Shown here one piece after another: positions 44,851 to 56,444 of a stretch of 64,000 nucleotides of DNA (the stretch's first letter is position 1; each line of letters begins with the position of its first letter). The DNA is from Cherax quadricarinatus (lineage: Eukaryota > Arthropoda > Malacostraca > Decapoda > Parastacidae): assembly GCF_038502225.1 (NCBI RefSeq), contig NC_091293.1, positions 18,011,719 through 18,075,718 of the forward strand, in the 5' to 3' direction. The notes under the pieces are model-generated. The model was not told where the DNA came from. It saw nothing but the letters and a program-made list of their open reading frames with translations, and made no database searches. The position numbers and the translations under genes are program-made.

Positions 44851-47655
44851 TTATTTTTTGGAAGCGGAATCCCCTTCCATGTGGACTTGAGGTAGCAAAT
44901 CTTTTTCCGGGGTTACTTCCCTTTTTTGTTTTTTAATGCCACTAGAACCTGCTTGAGAGTCGCTGGATCTCTGTCGCACCAAAAATCTGTCCATAGAGCT
45001 CTGTACCTCGCATTCCTTTAAGATTTTCCTAAAATGGGCCACAACATTGTCATTGTTATAGTCACCAGCACGGCTTGCAATAGCTGTATTAGGGTGATTT
45101 TCATCCATAAAGGTTTGGACGTCAACCCACCTAGCACAAATTTCCTTAACCCCTTGACTGTTGCAACCCCCAATCCTGAGGTGTCTCCTGGTGTCGCAAA
45201 ATTTAAAAAAAAAAAAAAAATATTTTTTATGAAATGATAGAGAATCTTTTCCCAATTGTAATGACACCAAAAAAAACGAAATTTGATGGAAAACTGACGG
45301 AATTATGCTCTCGCGAAGTTAGCAACCTCGGATATATTTACAAATCGGCGATTTCACCCACTTTTAGCCATATTTTCGGCTAATTCCATTGTTCCAGTCG
45401 ACCAAACTCATAGCTATTTCTTTAGAACTCCATTTTTTCTATCGATTGAGTACAAGAAACTGCCCATTTACCGATTTCAACTACCCAATAACGTGGTCAG
45501 AAATTTGCAATTTGGCCAATTTCACGAAAATTAAAAAATATGACAATTTCAAAATAAGGACCAGAATGAACAATGCAGACATTCCTGGCTCTAAAATAAC
45601 ATTTTCTTTGTTCATCAGTCATGTCTCCAGGCCCTTGTGATATTACTCATGCTTTCTATTTTGAATTTTTATTCAAACAAAAAATAGAAGATTTACTGTT
45701 ATGCAGACTACTGCAATACTGTAATAATTGTATAAATAACATCAACCCATTCATGACTGCATATTAGAATGGCTAGTTGGACATTTATTGGACAATGACA
45801 TCATTTGTTTACTTTTGAACATCGGCAAAAATCAAGCATTTCCCGTACTTTGAGCTCCATTTCCAGGATCCTTTTACAGTAAAATCAATCAAAATCACCT
45901 CTATTTCTATAATATATTTTCCATTCTATCAAATGAGACCAAGAAAACGAGAATACAACCATAAATACTGTACGAAAATAGACCACAAATTCGGCATTTT
46001 AATTAAAAAAAAACAGAGTTTTTTTTCTCATTATGCACTGCGTGCTCCAGGATTTTTTTTATACGGTGCACACTGACCACACAGACCCATTCTCTCACAT
46101 GTGGGCCTACCAGCTTTCTCCTGCTTGATTTGAAGCTGCTAGAATTTATGAGTATATATACGTCAAACACGGTACCTCGTAAGACGTATATATACGGCCG
46201 CGACAGTCAAAGGGTTAATCTTTGAAGAAAGCAACTTACTCAATTTCTCTCTCCCCTCCTCTGAAGCAATTTCCTCAGTTGTGGCCTCTTGCTATTGCAG
46301 ATACTCTTGCAGCTCATCAGTGGTTCTTCATCGTCGTCCTCCACCAACTCTTCCACATCCTTCCCACTAACCTCCAACCCCAAGGACTTCCCCAATGCCA
46401 CAATAGATTCCATAACTGGCATAGGCTTCTCAGGGTTAGCCCCAAACCCTTCAAAATCCCTCTCTTCTACACATTCTGGCCACAGTTTCCTCCAAGCAGA
46501 GTTCAAGGTCCTCTTAGTCACTCCCTCCCTGCCTTACCTATAAGGTTTATGCAATTAAGGATACTAAAGTGATCTTTCCAAAACTCACTTAGGATCAATC
46601 GAGTGTCTGAGGTCACTTCCGAGCACTTTTGAAATATAGCTTTTGTGTAGAGTTTTTTGAAGTTTGAAATGACCTGCTGGTCCATGGGCTGCAGGAGAGG
46701 AGTGGTATTAGGAGGCAAAAACCTCACTTTTATGAAGCTCAAGCCCCCCGACATTCGCTCTGGCAAGTCTGAAGGATGACCAGGAGCATTGTCTAATACC
46801 AGGAGGCACTTAAGCTCCAATTTATTTTCCAGGAGGTAATTTTTCACAGTTGGGCCAAACATATGGTGAAACCTGTCATAGAAAAAGTCCCTAGTGACCC
46901 ATGCCTTACTGTTTGCCCTCCACATCACACACAAATTAGCCTTGAGGACATTGTTTTTCCTGAACCCTCTGGGAGTTTCAGAGTGATACACGAGTAGAGG
47001 CTTCACTTTACAATCCCCACTAGCATTACTACACAACAGTAAGGTTAGCCTGTCTTTCATAGGCTTGTGTCCTGGCAGTGCTTTTTCCTCCTGTGCAATG
47101 TAGGTCCTGTTTGGCATTTTCTTCCAGAACAGGCCTGTTTTGTCACTAACACTTGTTGGGGTTTCAGTCCTTCAGCCTCTATGTACTCTTGAATTCCTGC
47201 ACATATTTTTCAGTAGCTGTTTGGTCTGAACTGGCAGCCTCACCATGCCTTATCACACTATGTATACCACTACAATTCTTAAATATCTCAAACCAACCTT
47301 TGCTGGCGTTAAATTCACTCAAATCACCACTAGTTGCAGGCATTTTTTTAATTAAATTGTCATGCAACTGCCTTGCCTTTTCACATATGATCACTTGAGA
47401 GATGCTGGCTCCTGATATCTGTTTTTTGTTTATCCACACCAATAACAGTCTCTCAACATCTTCGAGTACAAGCCATCTGTGTTTCAAAAACTAACTTGCA
47501 CCTTTCGCAACAACAGCTTTCTTGATTGCCTTTCTGTTGGCCAAGATAGTAGCGATGGTTGATTGGGGTTTGTTATTCAACCTGGCCAGCTCAGAGACAC
47601 GCACTCAAGTTTCATACTTTGCGATGATCTCTTTCTTCATTTCAATTGTAATTCT
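44851..47655 (-). pseudogene. Tigger T10 transposase, fragmented
   Basis: Minus strand, N to C: HTH remnants (47,655-47,490), second HTH region (47,487-47,179, ending FKST), catalytic core 47,117-46,518 (MPNRTYIAQEEKALPGHKPM, LLVLDNAPGHPSDL, LLQPMDQQVISNFKK), region after the core 46,521-46,240, then element B3, then the C-terminal end 45,145-44,851. Frameshifts near 47,150, 46,520 and 46,320; the first destroys the CDETG Asp region. Non-functional. Confidence 0.85.
45146..46218. mobile_element. TTAA family B element B3
   Basis: 1,073 bp. TTAA at 45,146 and 46,215. Tips CCCCTTGACTGTTGCAACC and CGCGACAGTCAAAGGG. The right end holds GTATATATACGTC and ACGTATATATACGGC. It lies in the T10 transposase gene. 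Confidence 0.9.
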
Positions 47656-47810
47656 CACCCTTTTTAACATAAGAACATAAGAAAGGAGGAACACTGCAGG
47701 AGGCCTGCTGGCCCATACTAGGCAGGTCCTTTACAATTCATCCCACTAACAAAACATTTGCCCAATTTTCAATGCCACCCAAGAAATAAGCTCTGATGTG
47801 AAAGTCCCAC

Positions 47811-50750
47811 TCAAATCCAACCCCTCCCACTCATGTACTTATCCAACCTAGATTTGAAACTACCCAAAGTCCCAGCCTCAATAACCCAACTAGGTAGACT
47901 GTTCCACTCATCAACTACCCTATTTCCAAACCAATACTTTCCTATGTCCTTTCTAAATCTAAACTTATCTAATTTAAATCCATTACTGCGGGTTCTCTCT
48001 TGGAGAGACATCCTCAAGACCTTATTAATATCCCCTTTATTAATACCTATCTTCCACTTATACACTTCGATCAGGTCTCCCCTCATTCTTCGTCTAACAA
48101 GTGAATGTAACTTAAGAGTCTTCAATCTTTCTTCATAAGGAAGATTTCTAATGCTATGTATTAATTTAGTCATCCTACGCTGAATATTTTCTAACGAATT
48201 TATGTCCATTTTGTAATACGGAGACCAGAACTGAGCTGCATAATCTAGGTGAGGCCTTACTAATGATGTATAAAGCTGCAGTATGACCTCTGGACTTCTG
48301 TTGCTTACACTTCTTGATATAAATCCCAGTAATCTATTTGCCTTATTACGTACGCTTAGGCATTGCTGTCTTGGTTTAAGGTTGCTGCTCACCATAACCC
48401 CCAAGTCCTTTTCGCAATCTGTATGGCTAAGTTCTACATCATTTAACTTATAAGTACTAGGATTATGGGCACTCCCAAGCTTCAGAACCTTGCATTTATC
48501 TACATTGAACTGCATCTGCCACTTTTCTGACCAAGAATGGAGTTTGTTTAAATCCTCCTGAAGTTCCATAACATCTACGTTTGAATCAATTATCCTACCT
48601 ATCTTTGTGTCATCGGCGAATTTGCTCATATCACTAGTAATTCCCTCATCAAGATCATTGATATATATTATAAACAACAACGGGCCCAAGACTGATCCCT
48701 GTGGAACGCCACTTGTTACAGATCCCCACTCGGACTTAACCCCATTTATGGACACTCTCTGCTTCCTGTCAGTGAGCCATGACTCGATCCACGAGAGCAC
48801 TTTTCCCCCAATGCCATGAGCTGCCACTTTCTTTAACAGTCTATGGTGCGGAACTCTATCAAAAGCCTTACTAAAATCTAAGTAAATAATATCAAATTCT
48901 TTATTGTGGTCAACAGCCTCAAAAGCTTTACTGAAGAAAGTTAATAAATTAGTTAGACAAGACCGGCCTCTTGTGAATCCATGCTGAGTATCATTAATCA
49001 AGCTATGCTTATCGAGATGGCTTCTTATAATCTCAGCTATAATTGACTCTAGTAATTTGCCTACAATTGAGGTCAGGCTTATTGGGCGATAATTTGACGG
49101 TAACGACTTGTCCCCTGTTTTAAAAATAGGAATTACATTAGCCATCTTCCACATATCAGACACTACACCTGTTTGAAGAGATAAATTAAAAATATTAGTT
49201 AATGGTTCACAGAGTTCCATTTTGCATTCCTTAAGAACCCTTGAAAAAACCTCATCAGGACCCGGCGACTTATTTTGCTTCAGTCTGTCTATCTGCTTCA
49301 CAACCATCTCACTAGTGACTGTGATGTTACATAATTTATCTTCTTCTAGCCCACTGTAAAAATTAATTACTGGAATATTGTTAGTGTCTTCCTGTGTAAA
49401 AACTGAGAGAAAATAATTATTTAAAATCAAGCACATTTCATTCTCTTTGTCAGTAAGGTGCCCATAGTTATTTTTAAGGGGACCTATCTTATCTCTAACT
49501 TTTGTTCTATAGACCTGGAAAAAACTTTTTGGGTTAGTTTTAGAATCCCTAGCAACTTTAATTTCATAGTCCCTTTTAGCTTTTCTTATCCCCTTTTTAA
49601 TGTCCCTCTTAATGTCAATATACTGATTCATAAGATGACCCTCACCTCTTTTGCTACGCCTATAAATTCCTTTCTTATGCCCTAGTAGATACTTGAGCCT
49701 ATTATTCATCCATTTTGGGTCATTTCTATTTGATCTAATTTCTTTATATGGGATAAACGCTCCTTGAGCAGCATGTATAGTGTTCAGAAAACTGTCATAT
49801 TGATAGCTCTCTTCGTTACCCCAGTCAACAGATGATAAGTGTTCTCTAAGCCCATCGTAATCTGCTAAGCGAAAATCTGGGACTGTTACTGAATTATCGC
49901 TACTATCGTACTTCCATTCAATGCTAAATGTAATTGATTTGTGGTCGCTAGCACCCAGTTCCTCTGAAATTTCTAAATTATTAACAAGGGATTCATTGTT
50001 TGACATAACTAAGTCAAGCAGGCTATTTCCCCTTGTAGGTTCTGTCACAAACTGCTTCAAAAAACAATCCTGAAATACTTCTAAGAAGTCGTATGATTCT
50101 AAATTCCCAGTCAAGAAATTCCAATCAACATGACTAAAGTTAAAGTCTCCTAGAATTACTACATTATCGTGCCTTGTGGCCTTAACAATTTCCTCCCATA
50201 GTAGTTTCCCTTGGTCCCTATCTAAGTTTGGGGGACGGTATATCACTCCTAAAATCAGTTTTTCATGACCCTCTGAAAATTCTATCCAAACAGACTCTGT
50301 ATGTGTTACTTCAGACTTAATACCCGTTTTTATGCAACAGTTCAAGCGATCTCGGACATACAATGCCACCCCACCCCCCCTCCCAATACTTCTATCTTCT
50401 TGGAACAATTTAAAACCCTGAATATGACATTCCGCAGGCATGTCCCGACTTTTTGAATTAAACCACGTCTCAGTTAAGGCAAATACATCAATGTTACCTA
50501 CACTAGCAACTAATCTCAACTCGTCCATCTTATTCCTAGCACTACGGCAATTAGCATAATAAACATTGAAAGACTCTCCTTTCTCTTTACCCTTCCTGCT
50601 CATTTCTATTTTTCTACTAAACCTATTACTGTCCTTATCACCCAAGGTCCCTGGCTTTTCAATATCTATCTCGTTCTTATTATTACTAGTTCCCCTAGAA
50701 CTCGTAATATTACTACACTGGGACTTCACTGTTTTCCTGCCAAAACCCAT
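47811..50750 (-). CDS. CR1 ORF2 polyprotein (endonuclease and reverse transcriptase), intact
   Basis: 979 codons without a stop. Endonuclease at roughly residues 60-290: YYANCRSARNKMDELR, ALTETWF, RGGGVALYVRD, GVIYRPPNLD, VVILGDFNFSHVDW, SDHKSITF. RT at about 480-780: NKSPGPDEVFSRVL, NYRPISLTSIVGK, YLDFSKAFDRVPHHRL, SGVPQGSVLGPLLFIIYIND, and FADDTK near residue 708. The C-terminal region ends VRPHLDYAAQFWSPYYKMD ... EAGTLGSFKSRLDKYM. All key acidic residues of the FADD box and the endonuclease are visible. This enzyme nicks target DNA and copies the CR1 RNA into the site. The element has a damaged ORF1, so whether it still moves is doubtful, but ORF2 could act in trans. The start used is the first Met; ORF1 ends only 15 bp upstream. 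Confidence 0.93.
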   Translation of the reverse strand: MGFGRKTVKSQCSNITSSRGTSNNKNEIDIEKPGTLGDKDSNRFSRKIEMSRKGKEKGESFNVYYANCRSARNKMDELRLVASVGNIDVFALTETWFNSKSRDMPAECHIQGFKLFQEDRSIGRGGGVALYVRDRLNCCIKTGIKSEVTHTESVWIEFSEGHEKLILGVIYRPPNLDRDQGKLLWEEIVKATRHDNVVILGDFNFSHVDWNFLTGNLESYDFLEVFQDCFLKQFVTEPTRGNSLLDLVMSNNESLVNNLEISEELGASDHKSITFSIEWKYDSSDNSVTVPDFRLADYDGLREHLSSVDWGNEESYQYDSFLNTIHAAQGAFIPYKEIRSNRNDPKWMNNRLKYLLGHKKGIYRRSKRGEGHLMNQYIDIKRDIKKGIRKAKRDYEIKVARDSKTNPKSFFQVYRTKVRDKIGPLKNNYGHLTDKENEMCLILNNYFLSVFTQEDTNNIPVINFYSGLEEDKLCNITVTSEMVVKQIDRLKQNKSPGPDEVFSRVLKECKMELCEPLTNIFNLSLQTGVVSDMWKMANVIPIFKTGDKSLPSNYRPISLTSIVGKLLESIIAEIIRSHLDKHSLINDTQHGFTRGRSCLTNLLTFFSKAFEAVDHNKEFDIIYLDFSKAFDRVPHHRLLKKVAAHGIGGKVLSWIESWLTDRKQRVSINGVKSEWGSVTSGVPQGSVLGPLLFIIYINDLDEGITSDMSKFADDTKIGRIIDSNVDVMELQEDLNKLHSWSEKWQMQFNVDKCKVLKLGSAHNPSTYKLNDVELSHTDCEKDLGVMVSSNLKPRQQCLSVRNKANRLLGFISRSVSNRSPEVILQLYTSLVRPHLDYAAQFWSPYYKMDINSLENIQRRMTKLIHSIRNLPYEERLKTLKLHSLVRRRMRGDLIEVYKWKIGINKGDINKVLRMSLQERTRSNGFKLDKFRFRKDIGKYWFGNRVVDEWNSLPSWVIEAGTLGSFKSRLDKYMSGRGWI

Positions 50751-50764
50751 ACCACTAACTATTC

Positions 50765-51587
50765 CTAGTTTAAAGTCCTAACTGCTCCCTCCACTGCAGT
50801 TGCCAGTGCTCCCACCCCACACCTAGATAAGTGAATCCCGTCCCTAGCATACATGTCATTTCTGCCATAGAAGAGGTCCCAGTTGTCTATGAATGTTACC
50901 GCATTTTCCTTACAGTATTTGTCCAGCCACCAATTGCCCTGGACAACCATTCATTTCCAACTCCCCTCCTTGGCAAAATACCACATATGAGAGGGTTCCC
51001 ACCCTTACTTCTAATTATTTCTATTGCTGACCTATACCTGCTAATCAGGTCCTCACTCCTACGTCTGCCAACATCGTTGCCTCCAGCACTGAGATAATAG
51101 GATTGCTCCCATTACCTCTCATGATGTCATCCAGACGGCTAACAATATCCTCCATCCCAGCCCCAGGAAAGCAAACTCTCTGTCTCCTACTCCTGTCCTT
51201 CAAACAGAACGCCCTATCCATATACCTAACTTGGCTATCCCCAACAACAACAATATTCTTACCTTCCTTAATGTCTTTCGTCGTGTCGTTCCCAGTAGTC
51301 AACTCACATTCGTCGGGTAGCACTGAGAATGTATTGGATGTTTCCACAACAGTTTCCACAGCAGTCTCTTTCTTCTTCATCGTTTCTACCTTTCCATTCG
51401 TCTTCTTGATCGTCAACTTCTTTCCCTGCTGTCCAGCCACTGACCAGTTTCCCTTCTTGACCTGAGGACTCAAAACAGGAGGCCTACTCCGAATCTTTTT
51501 GTTTTCCTCGGTCAGTCGCCGAATTTCCATATTCGCCAACCTCAGTTCTTCCTTAAGCTGTTGGTAAAGTTGCTCGATGGAGGGCAT
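50765..51587 (-). pseudogene. CR1 ORF1 with SGNH-esterase domain, two frameshifts
   Basis: Starts MPSIEQLYQQLKEELRLANM, a short coiled-coil-like stretch. After a Lys-rich linker comes an SGNH/GDSL-type hydrolase domain: IVVVGDSQVRYMD (catalytic Ser block), AGGNDVGRRRSEDL (Gly and Asn block, readable only after a frame change near 51,085) and DGIHLSRCG (Asp-His block) near the C-terminus. Esterase domains in CR1 ORF1 are known. A second frame change lies near 50,945. The three catalytic blocks are all present in the DNA but not in one frame. It ends just before ORF2. Confidence 0.85.
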
Positions 51588-51924
51588 CTTGCTTCAATTC
51601 TAGAGAGCGCGCAAACAGGTCTTCACAGGGTTGGCACTAGACGCTTTCTTGGGGCCCATGGTGGTTTATTTTGCAGTTACAAGCACTTAAAACACTGGAA
51701 TAAGACAAAATGTACTGAGTGTATGCGTGGATGCGACTGTTCTGGCTTGTAAACACTGGCACACTAACTGAAGGCAGGGCAGCTAAGGTGCACTCAGGCC
51801 AGACGGGACACATGGACGTGTTCGGGGCGAATCATGTTGGTCGGGCCAAAATTTTTACGCTCAAACGCTTTGTTAGTCGAATTTATCGTTAGACGATGCC
51901 TTCATTGGTCGGGGGTCCATTGTA

Positions 51925-52637
51925 CATAATTCATAAATAAGAGATATTTACACTTTATAAATAAGAAATATTTACACTTACCTTGGAGGGGATGTTAATT
52001 TAATTAGTTTGATGGAGAAGATGCTGGCAGAGATTTTAGGGTGGTGGAAGATAGCAAGGCAGCATATGTTCAGTGGCCCTGTACACCTCCAACAACATTA
52101 GAGAGTTACCTTTGTGTCATTTTTCTATTGCTTAACTTACTGTTAATGCTGCACTTTGTTGGTGGCTGGCGCTATAACCTTTATCGATACCTGCTGCTTT
52201 AGTATCGTACATGTCGTAGAATTACTGAAGAAGGCACATTCTCCCCTCTCTCTTCCTCCTCCACTTTGGTACTTTGCTACAAGTTTTTTCTTGAATTCTA
52301 TCATGTTTCTTTCCTTCTTTACTAAAGGACTGGCATATGAGCTTTCTTTGGGTGTGTGGTGGCTTATTTAGTAGTTGCAAGCACAAAAAACAATGGATTA
52401 TTATGAAATGTATCATATGAACCTGTGGGATGATGTTCACTCGCCCACAAATCATGCCACACTGACTCTATGAATGTTGCGTGGGAGCCTTCGTGTACGC
52501 CTGGCCACTTACGGCTGCATGGACATGTCCCGTAGAACGGACGAATCACAAGGCCAATCACAAACTGCAAGGCTATATTTTAATGAAAAAAGTTGCCGAA
52601 AGTCGGATTTCATGAAAATCGTGGCCGCCAAAAATAG
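51925..52637 (-). mobile_element. Degenerate Tigger-like fragment T13
   Basis: Includes Tigger-like stretches: GAAGAAGGCACATTCTCCCC with the Glu-rich C-terminal coding block (52,222-52,262), and the start region AGCTTTCTTTGGG ... GCTTATTTAGTAGTTGCAAG (52,341-52,381) followed by 5' UTR. The central part (51,990-52,215) is unassigned. A 21-bp direct repeat (ATAAGAGATATTTACACTT and ATAAGAAATATTTACACTT) lies at 51,938-51,981. No TIR was found on either side. Confidence 0.5.
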
Positions 52638-53221
52638 TTAACCCTTTGACTGTCACAATCCCAAATCTTGAGGTGTCTCCTGGTGTCAAAAAATATTTGA
52701 AAAAAAAAAGAAAATTAATTTTTCTTATGAAATGATAGAGAATCTTTTCCTGATGGTAATGACACAAAAAGTATGAAATTTGATGGAAACCTTCCGGAAT
52801 TACGCTCTTTTAAAGTTAACGACCTCGGCGATATTTACGAATCTGTGATTTCACCCACTTTGAGCCCTATTTTCCGCTGATTCCATTGTTCCAGTCGATG
52901 AAACTCATAGCTGTTTCTTTAGAACTCCATTTGTTCTGTCGAATGATTACAAGAAACTGCCCATTTACCAATTTCAATTACCCAGTAAAGTGGTCAGAAA
53001 TTTGGCCAATTTCACGCAAATTAAAAAATATGCCAATTTCAAAATAGGGTCCAGAATGAACAATGCAGATATTCCTGGCTCTAAAATAACATTTTCTTTG
53101 TTCATCAGTCATGTCTCCAGGCCCCTCTGATATTACTCTTGCTTTCTATTTTGAATTTTTATTCAAACAAAAAATATGTAAAGTAAAACGACACAAGTGC
53201 AACTAATGTGACATTTATTGT

Positions 53222-53256
53222 GGCAACGTTTCGCTCTCCAGGAGCTTTATCAAGCC
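53222..53256 (-). ncRNA. Hammerhead-like motif, left arm of the Penelope-like element
   Basis: Inverted counterpart of the motif in the right arm; same sequence on the minus strand. Confidence 0.4.
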
Positions 53257-53344
53257 ATTACAAACAATACATGGACACAGAGGGTATATAAAGGCTCAGA
53301 GTGAGGTGAATACTAGTGAGGTACCATTTCGATGTTCACTAGTG

Positions 53345-53375
<31 letters not shown>

Positions 53376-53542
53376 TGACAAAAGCAATACAATATGGTAG
53401 AGCAATTAATTCGTACATGAGTAAAAGGATATAAAAGCTATTACTTGGGTAACATAAAAATAGGTTGGACAAATATAAACTGGAATGAGGCAGCTTGTTT
53501 CAGTGTTCACTCTCTGTGCTTTGTGTAGTATTACAGGAGAGA

Positions 53543-54392
53543 CTATGTGATGGCAGGGTTTACTGTTTTCAGGAGGATTCTTGCTAAGACTTCGGAGATG
53601 GTGAAGCTGCCGTTGTTTTGTTTAATTGTATTCGAAACAGCGATCAGTGCTGATTCAAGGCACTTGCGTGTGCGGAAATTAGTTTCTTTTATCACTAATT
53701 GGGCGTCTCTGAATTTCATAAGATGATTGGTGGAATTTCGGTGTTGTACACAGGCGTTGTTTAAGTTGTCGTTCCTACATGCGTATATGTGTTCATTGAG
53801 GCGGGTGTCGAGGTTTCTTGCTGTTTCACCTACGTAGATCTTGTCACAGCCTCCACAGGGTATAGTGTAAACTCCTGCATTGACTGGTTCGTGGTGCTTG
53901 GGTTTTGTCCTGGTTAGATCCTTTATTGAAGTGGTAGAAGCGATGGCGACTCTGGTGTTAGCTTGTGAAAGTACTTTTGAGACGTTTAGTGCAACCTGGC
54001 TGTTGGGAAGAATTATAACTTTGTTGGGAGCGGTGTTGATGCGTGGAGAATTGATGATCTGAAGAGCTCTTTTCTTGCAGTCTTTGATGAAAAAAGAAGG
54101 AAATTGTAACTCAGTGAATGTTTGGTGAATGTAAGTACATTCCTCGTCAAGAAACTCAGGACTACAAATTCGGTATGCTCTTAGGAAAAACCCGATGATG
54201 ATGCCTCTTTTGGTCTTGGTATCTTGACTGGAATAGAAGTGTGTGAGATCATTTTTATTGGTGGGTTTCCGATAAACTTGAAATCTTAGGTTGTTGTCTA
54301 CTTTGTGAATGAGGACGTCGAGGAAAGGTAGCTTGTCATTGGACTCTTCTTCTAGTGTAAACTGAATCGCTGGTTCAACTGCGTTGAGCCTT
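53543..54392 (-). pseudogene. Penelope-like RT C-terminal part and GIY-YIG domain, inverted truncated copy
   Basis: From about RLNAVEPAIQFTLEEESNDK to the stop, this minus-strand frame has the same protein sequence as the C-terminal 280 or so residues of the plus-strand gene. It lacks the RT catalytic YVDD box and everything before it. The codons upstream of 54,392 (the frame opens at 54,493) come from the other copy read backwards and are not real coding sequence. Confidence 0.88.
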
Positions 54393-56123
54393 CTCACTGC
54401 AGCTTTATGTGAACCTTCTTCTTCTAATCTTCCTAGAAGATACATCACTGCCCTTAAGGACCTCGCCAACGACCCCAACATTATCGTCACCACCGCCGAC
54501 TAAGGAGGTGGAGTCGTCATACTCAACACCAGTGACTACAACACTAAAATGATGGACCTTTTGAATGATCAATCTACATACGAACCCATCAGCACTCAAC
54601 AGTGGGAGACGCTCACCAAAGACTTTCTATACAAAACCAGACAAATACTCAAACGCACTAGAGAAGGGAAGAAACTTCTGTACTTGTTACCAAGCAACCC
54701 TAAACCAGCACACATGTATGGTTTACCCAAGACCCATAAACACAATATTCCTCTCAGACCAATCACGTCAGGAATAGGCAGTGGTCCACACAAACTAGCC
54801 GGAGTTCTTGCCAAACATCTTTCCTGCCTTCTGGGGACCATCAGCCCCGCTCATCTTAAACACTCAGGCGACCTTCTCAACCGCATCCGTAACCTCTCCA
54901 TCCGTAACAAGAAACTAAGCAGTTTGGATGTGACTTCCCTCTTCACAAAAGTACCTACCAAAAAAGCCATCGAGGTTCTACGACGTAAAGTCAACCAGGA
55001 CCTTAATCTTCCTTTACCTCCCGGAGATTTTGTTGACTTGATTGAACTCTGTGTTAACTTCAACTGTTTTTTCTTCAATAACAAGCTCTACAAACAAACC
55101 TACGGCATGGGAATGGGGTCCCCAATACGTGCCGTCCTAGCCAACTTATACATGGAACACCTAGAGTCCGAACACTTCGCCAACATCATCCCTTCAAGTG
55201 TCACTTGGTTACGTTACGTGGACGATGTCCTCGTAATAACTCCAAAACGTTTTGATGTACGAGATCTTCAGGCAAGGCTCAACGCAGTTGAACCAGCGAT
55301 TCAGTTTACACTAGAAGAAGAGTCCAATGACAAGCTACCTTTCCTCGACGTCCTCATTCACAAAGTAGACAACAACCTAAGATTTCAAGTTTATCGGAAA
55401 CCCACCAATAAAAATGATCTCACACACTTCTATTCCAGTCAAGATACCAAGACCAAAAGAGGCATCATCATCGGGTTTTTCCTAAGAGCATACCGAATTT
55501 GTAGTCCTGAGTTTCTTGACGAGGAATGTACTTACATTCACCAAACATTCACTGAGTTACAATTTCCTTCTTTTTTCATCAAAGACTGCAAGAAAAGAGC
55601 TCTTCAGATCATCAATTCTCCACGCATCAACACCGCTCCCAACAAAGTTATAATTCTTCCCAACAGCCAGGTTGCACTAAACGTCTCAAAAGTACTTTCA
55701 CAAGCTAACACCAGAGTCGCCATCGCTTCTACCACTTCAATAAAGGATCTAACCAGGACAAAACCCAAGCACCACGAACCAGTCAATGCAGGAGTTTACA
55801 CTATACCCTGTGGAGGCTGTGACAAGATCTACGTAGGTGAAACAGCAAGAAACCTCGACACCCGCCTCAATGAACACATATACGCATGTAGGAACGACAA
55901 CTTAAACAACGCCTGTGTACAACACCGAAATTCCACCAATCATCTTATGAAATTCAGAGACGCCCAATTAGTGATAAAAGAAACTAATTTCCGCACACGC
56001 AAGTGCCTTGAATCAGCACTGATCGCTGTTTCGAATACAATTAAACAAAACAACGGCAGCTTCACCATCTCCGAAGTCTTAGCAAGAATCCTCCTGAAAA
56101 CAGTAAACCCTGCCATCACATAG
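54393..56123 (+). pseudogene. Penelope-like polyprotein: reverse transcriptase plus GIY-YIG endonuclease
   Basis: The 524-codon open part starts at 54,549. Sequence before it (TALKDLANDPNIIVTTAD, stop, GGGVVIL) is the conserved N-terminal Penelope motif (usually D-K-G) with the Lys codon changed to TAA, so the gene carries an early stop and is also 5'-truncated. RT motifs: YGLPKTHK, SLDVTSLFTKVP, MGMGSPIRAVLANLYMEHLE, LRYVDDVLV. The C-terminal GIY-YIG-type nuclease is GVYTIPCGGCDKIYVGETAR ... LNEH, with the following His/Cys region and a terminal Glu (KCLESALI). The enzyme would cut the target and prime reverse transcription. The 3' UTR includes an (ACT)n run (56,290-56,323) and a hammerhead-like motif. 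Confidence 0.9.
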
Positions 56124-56290
56124 TCTCTCCTGTAATACTACACAAAGCACAGAGAGTGAACACTGAAACAAGCTGCCTCATTCCAGTTTATATTTGTCCA
56201 ACCTATTTTTATGTTACCCAAGTAATAGCTTTTATATCCTTTTACTCATGTACGAATTAATTGCTCTACCATATTGTATTGCTTTTGTCA

Positions 56291-56321
<31 letters not shown>

Positions 56322-56409
56322 CACTAGTGAACATCGAAATGGTACCTCACTAGTATTCACCTCACTCTGAGCCTTTATATACCCTCTGTGTCCATGTATT
56401 GTTTGTAAT

Positions 56410-56444
56410 GGCTTGATAAAGCTCCTGGAGAGCGAAACGTTGCC
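56410..56444 (+). ncRNA. Hammerhead-like motif near the 3' end of the Penelope-like element
   Basis: Plus strand: GGC - TTGATAA - A - GCTC CTGGA GAGC - GAA - ACGTT - GCC. Stem I is GGC/GCC, stem II GCTC/GAGC, and stem III is the self-complementary ACGT. Compared with the standard CUGANGA core, C3 is U and G8 is A, a pair change that would keep the C3-G8 base pair. Penelope-like elements are known to carry hammerheads at this place. Activity is unproven. Confidence 0.5.

Larger units (their letters stand above)
47666..51625 (-). mobile_element. CR1 LINE copy CR1-a4, near full length
   Basis: 3.96 kb, minus strand, inserted in T10: Tigger sequence ATTCTCACCCTTTTTA before it continues as CAGGGTTGGCACTAGACGC after it. 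The 3' end carries CATAAGAACATAAGAA. It holds a whole ORF1 (frameshifted) and an open ORF2. The 5' UTR in front of ORF1 is only about 40 bp, so the 5' end may be slightly truncated. Confidence 0.92.
43072..51922 (-). mobile_element. Tigger transposon T10 with T11, B3 and CR1-a4 inside
   Basis: Left end GAATGGACCCTCGACTAACG, right end reversed CAATGGACCCCCGACCAATG, both with TA outside. The sub-terminal ATCGTTAG motif occurs at both ends, confirming the pairing. The transposase is on the minus strand in pieces. It lies at the broken 5' edge of CR1-a2. Confidence 0.8.

Noticed and set aside
47833..50781. Plus-strand frames across CR1-a4
   Set aside because: Antisense shadows of the intact minus-strand ORF2; they carry no recognisable domain.
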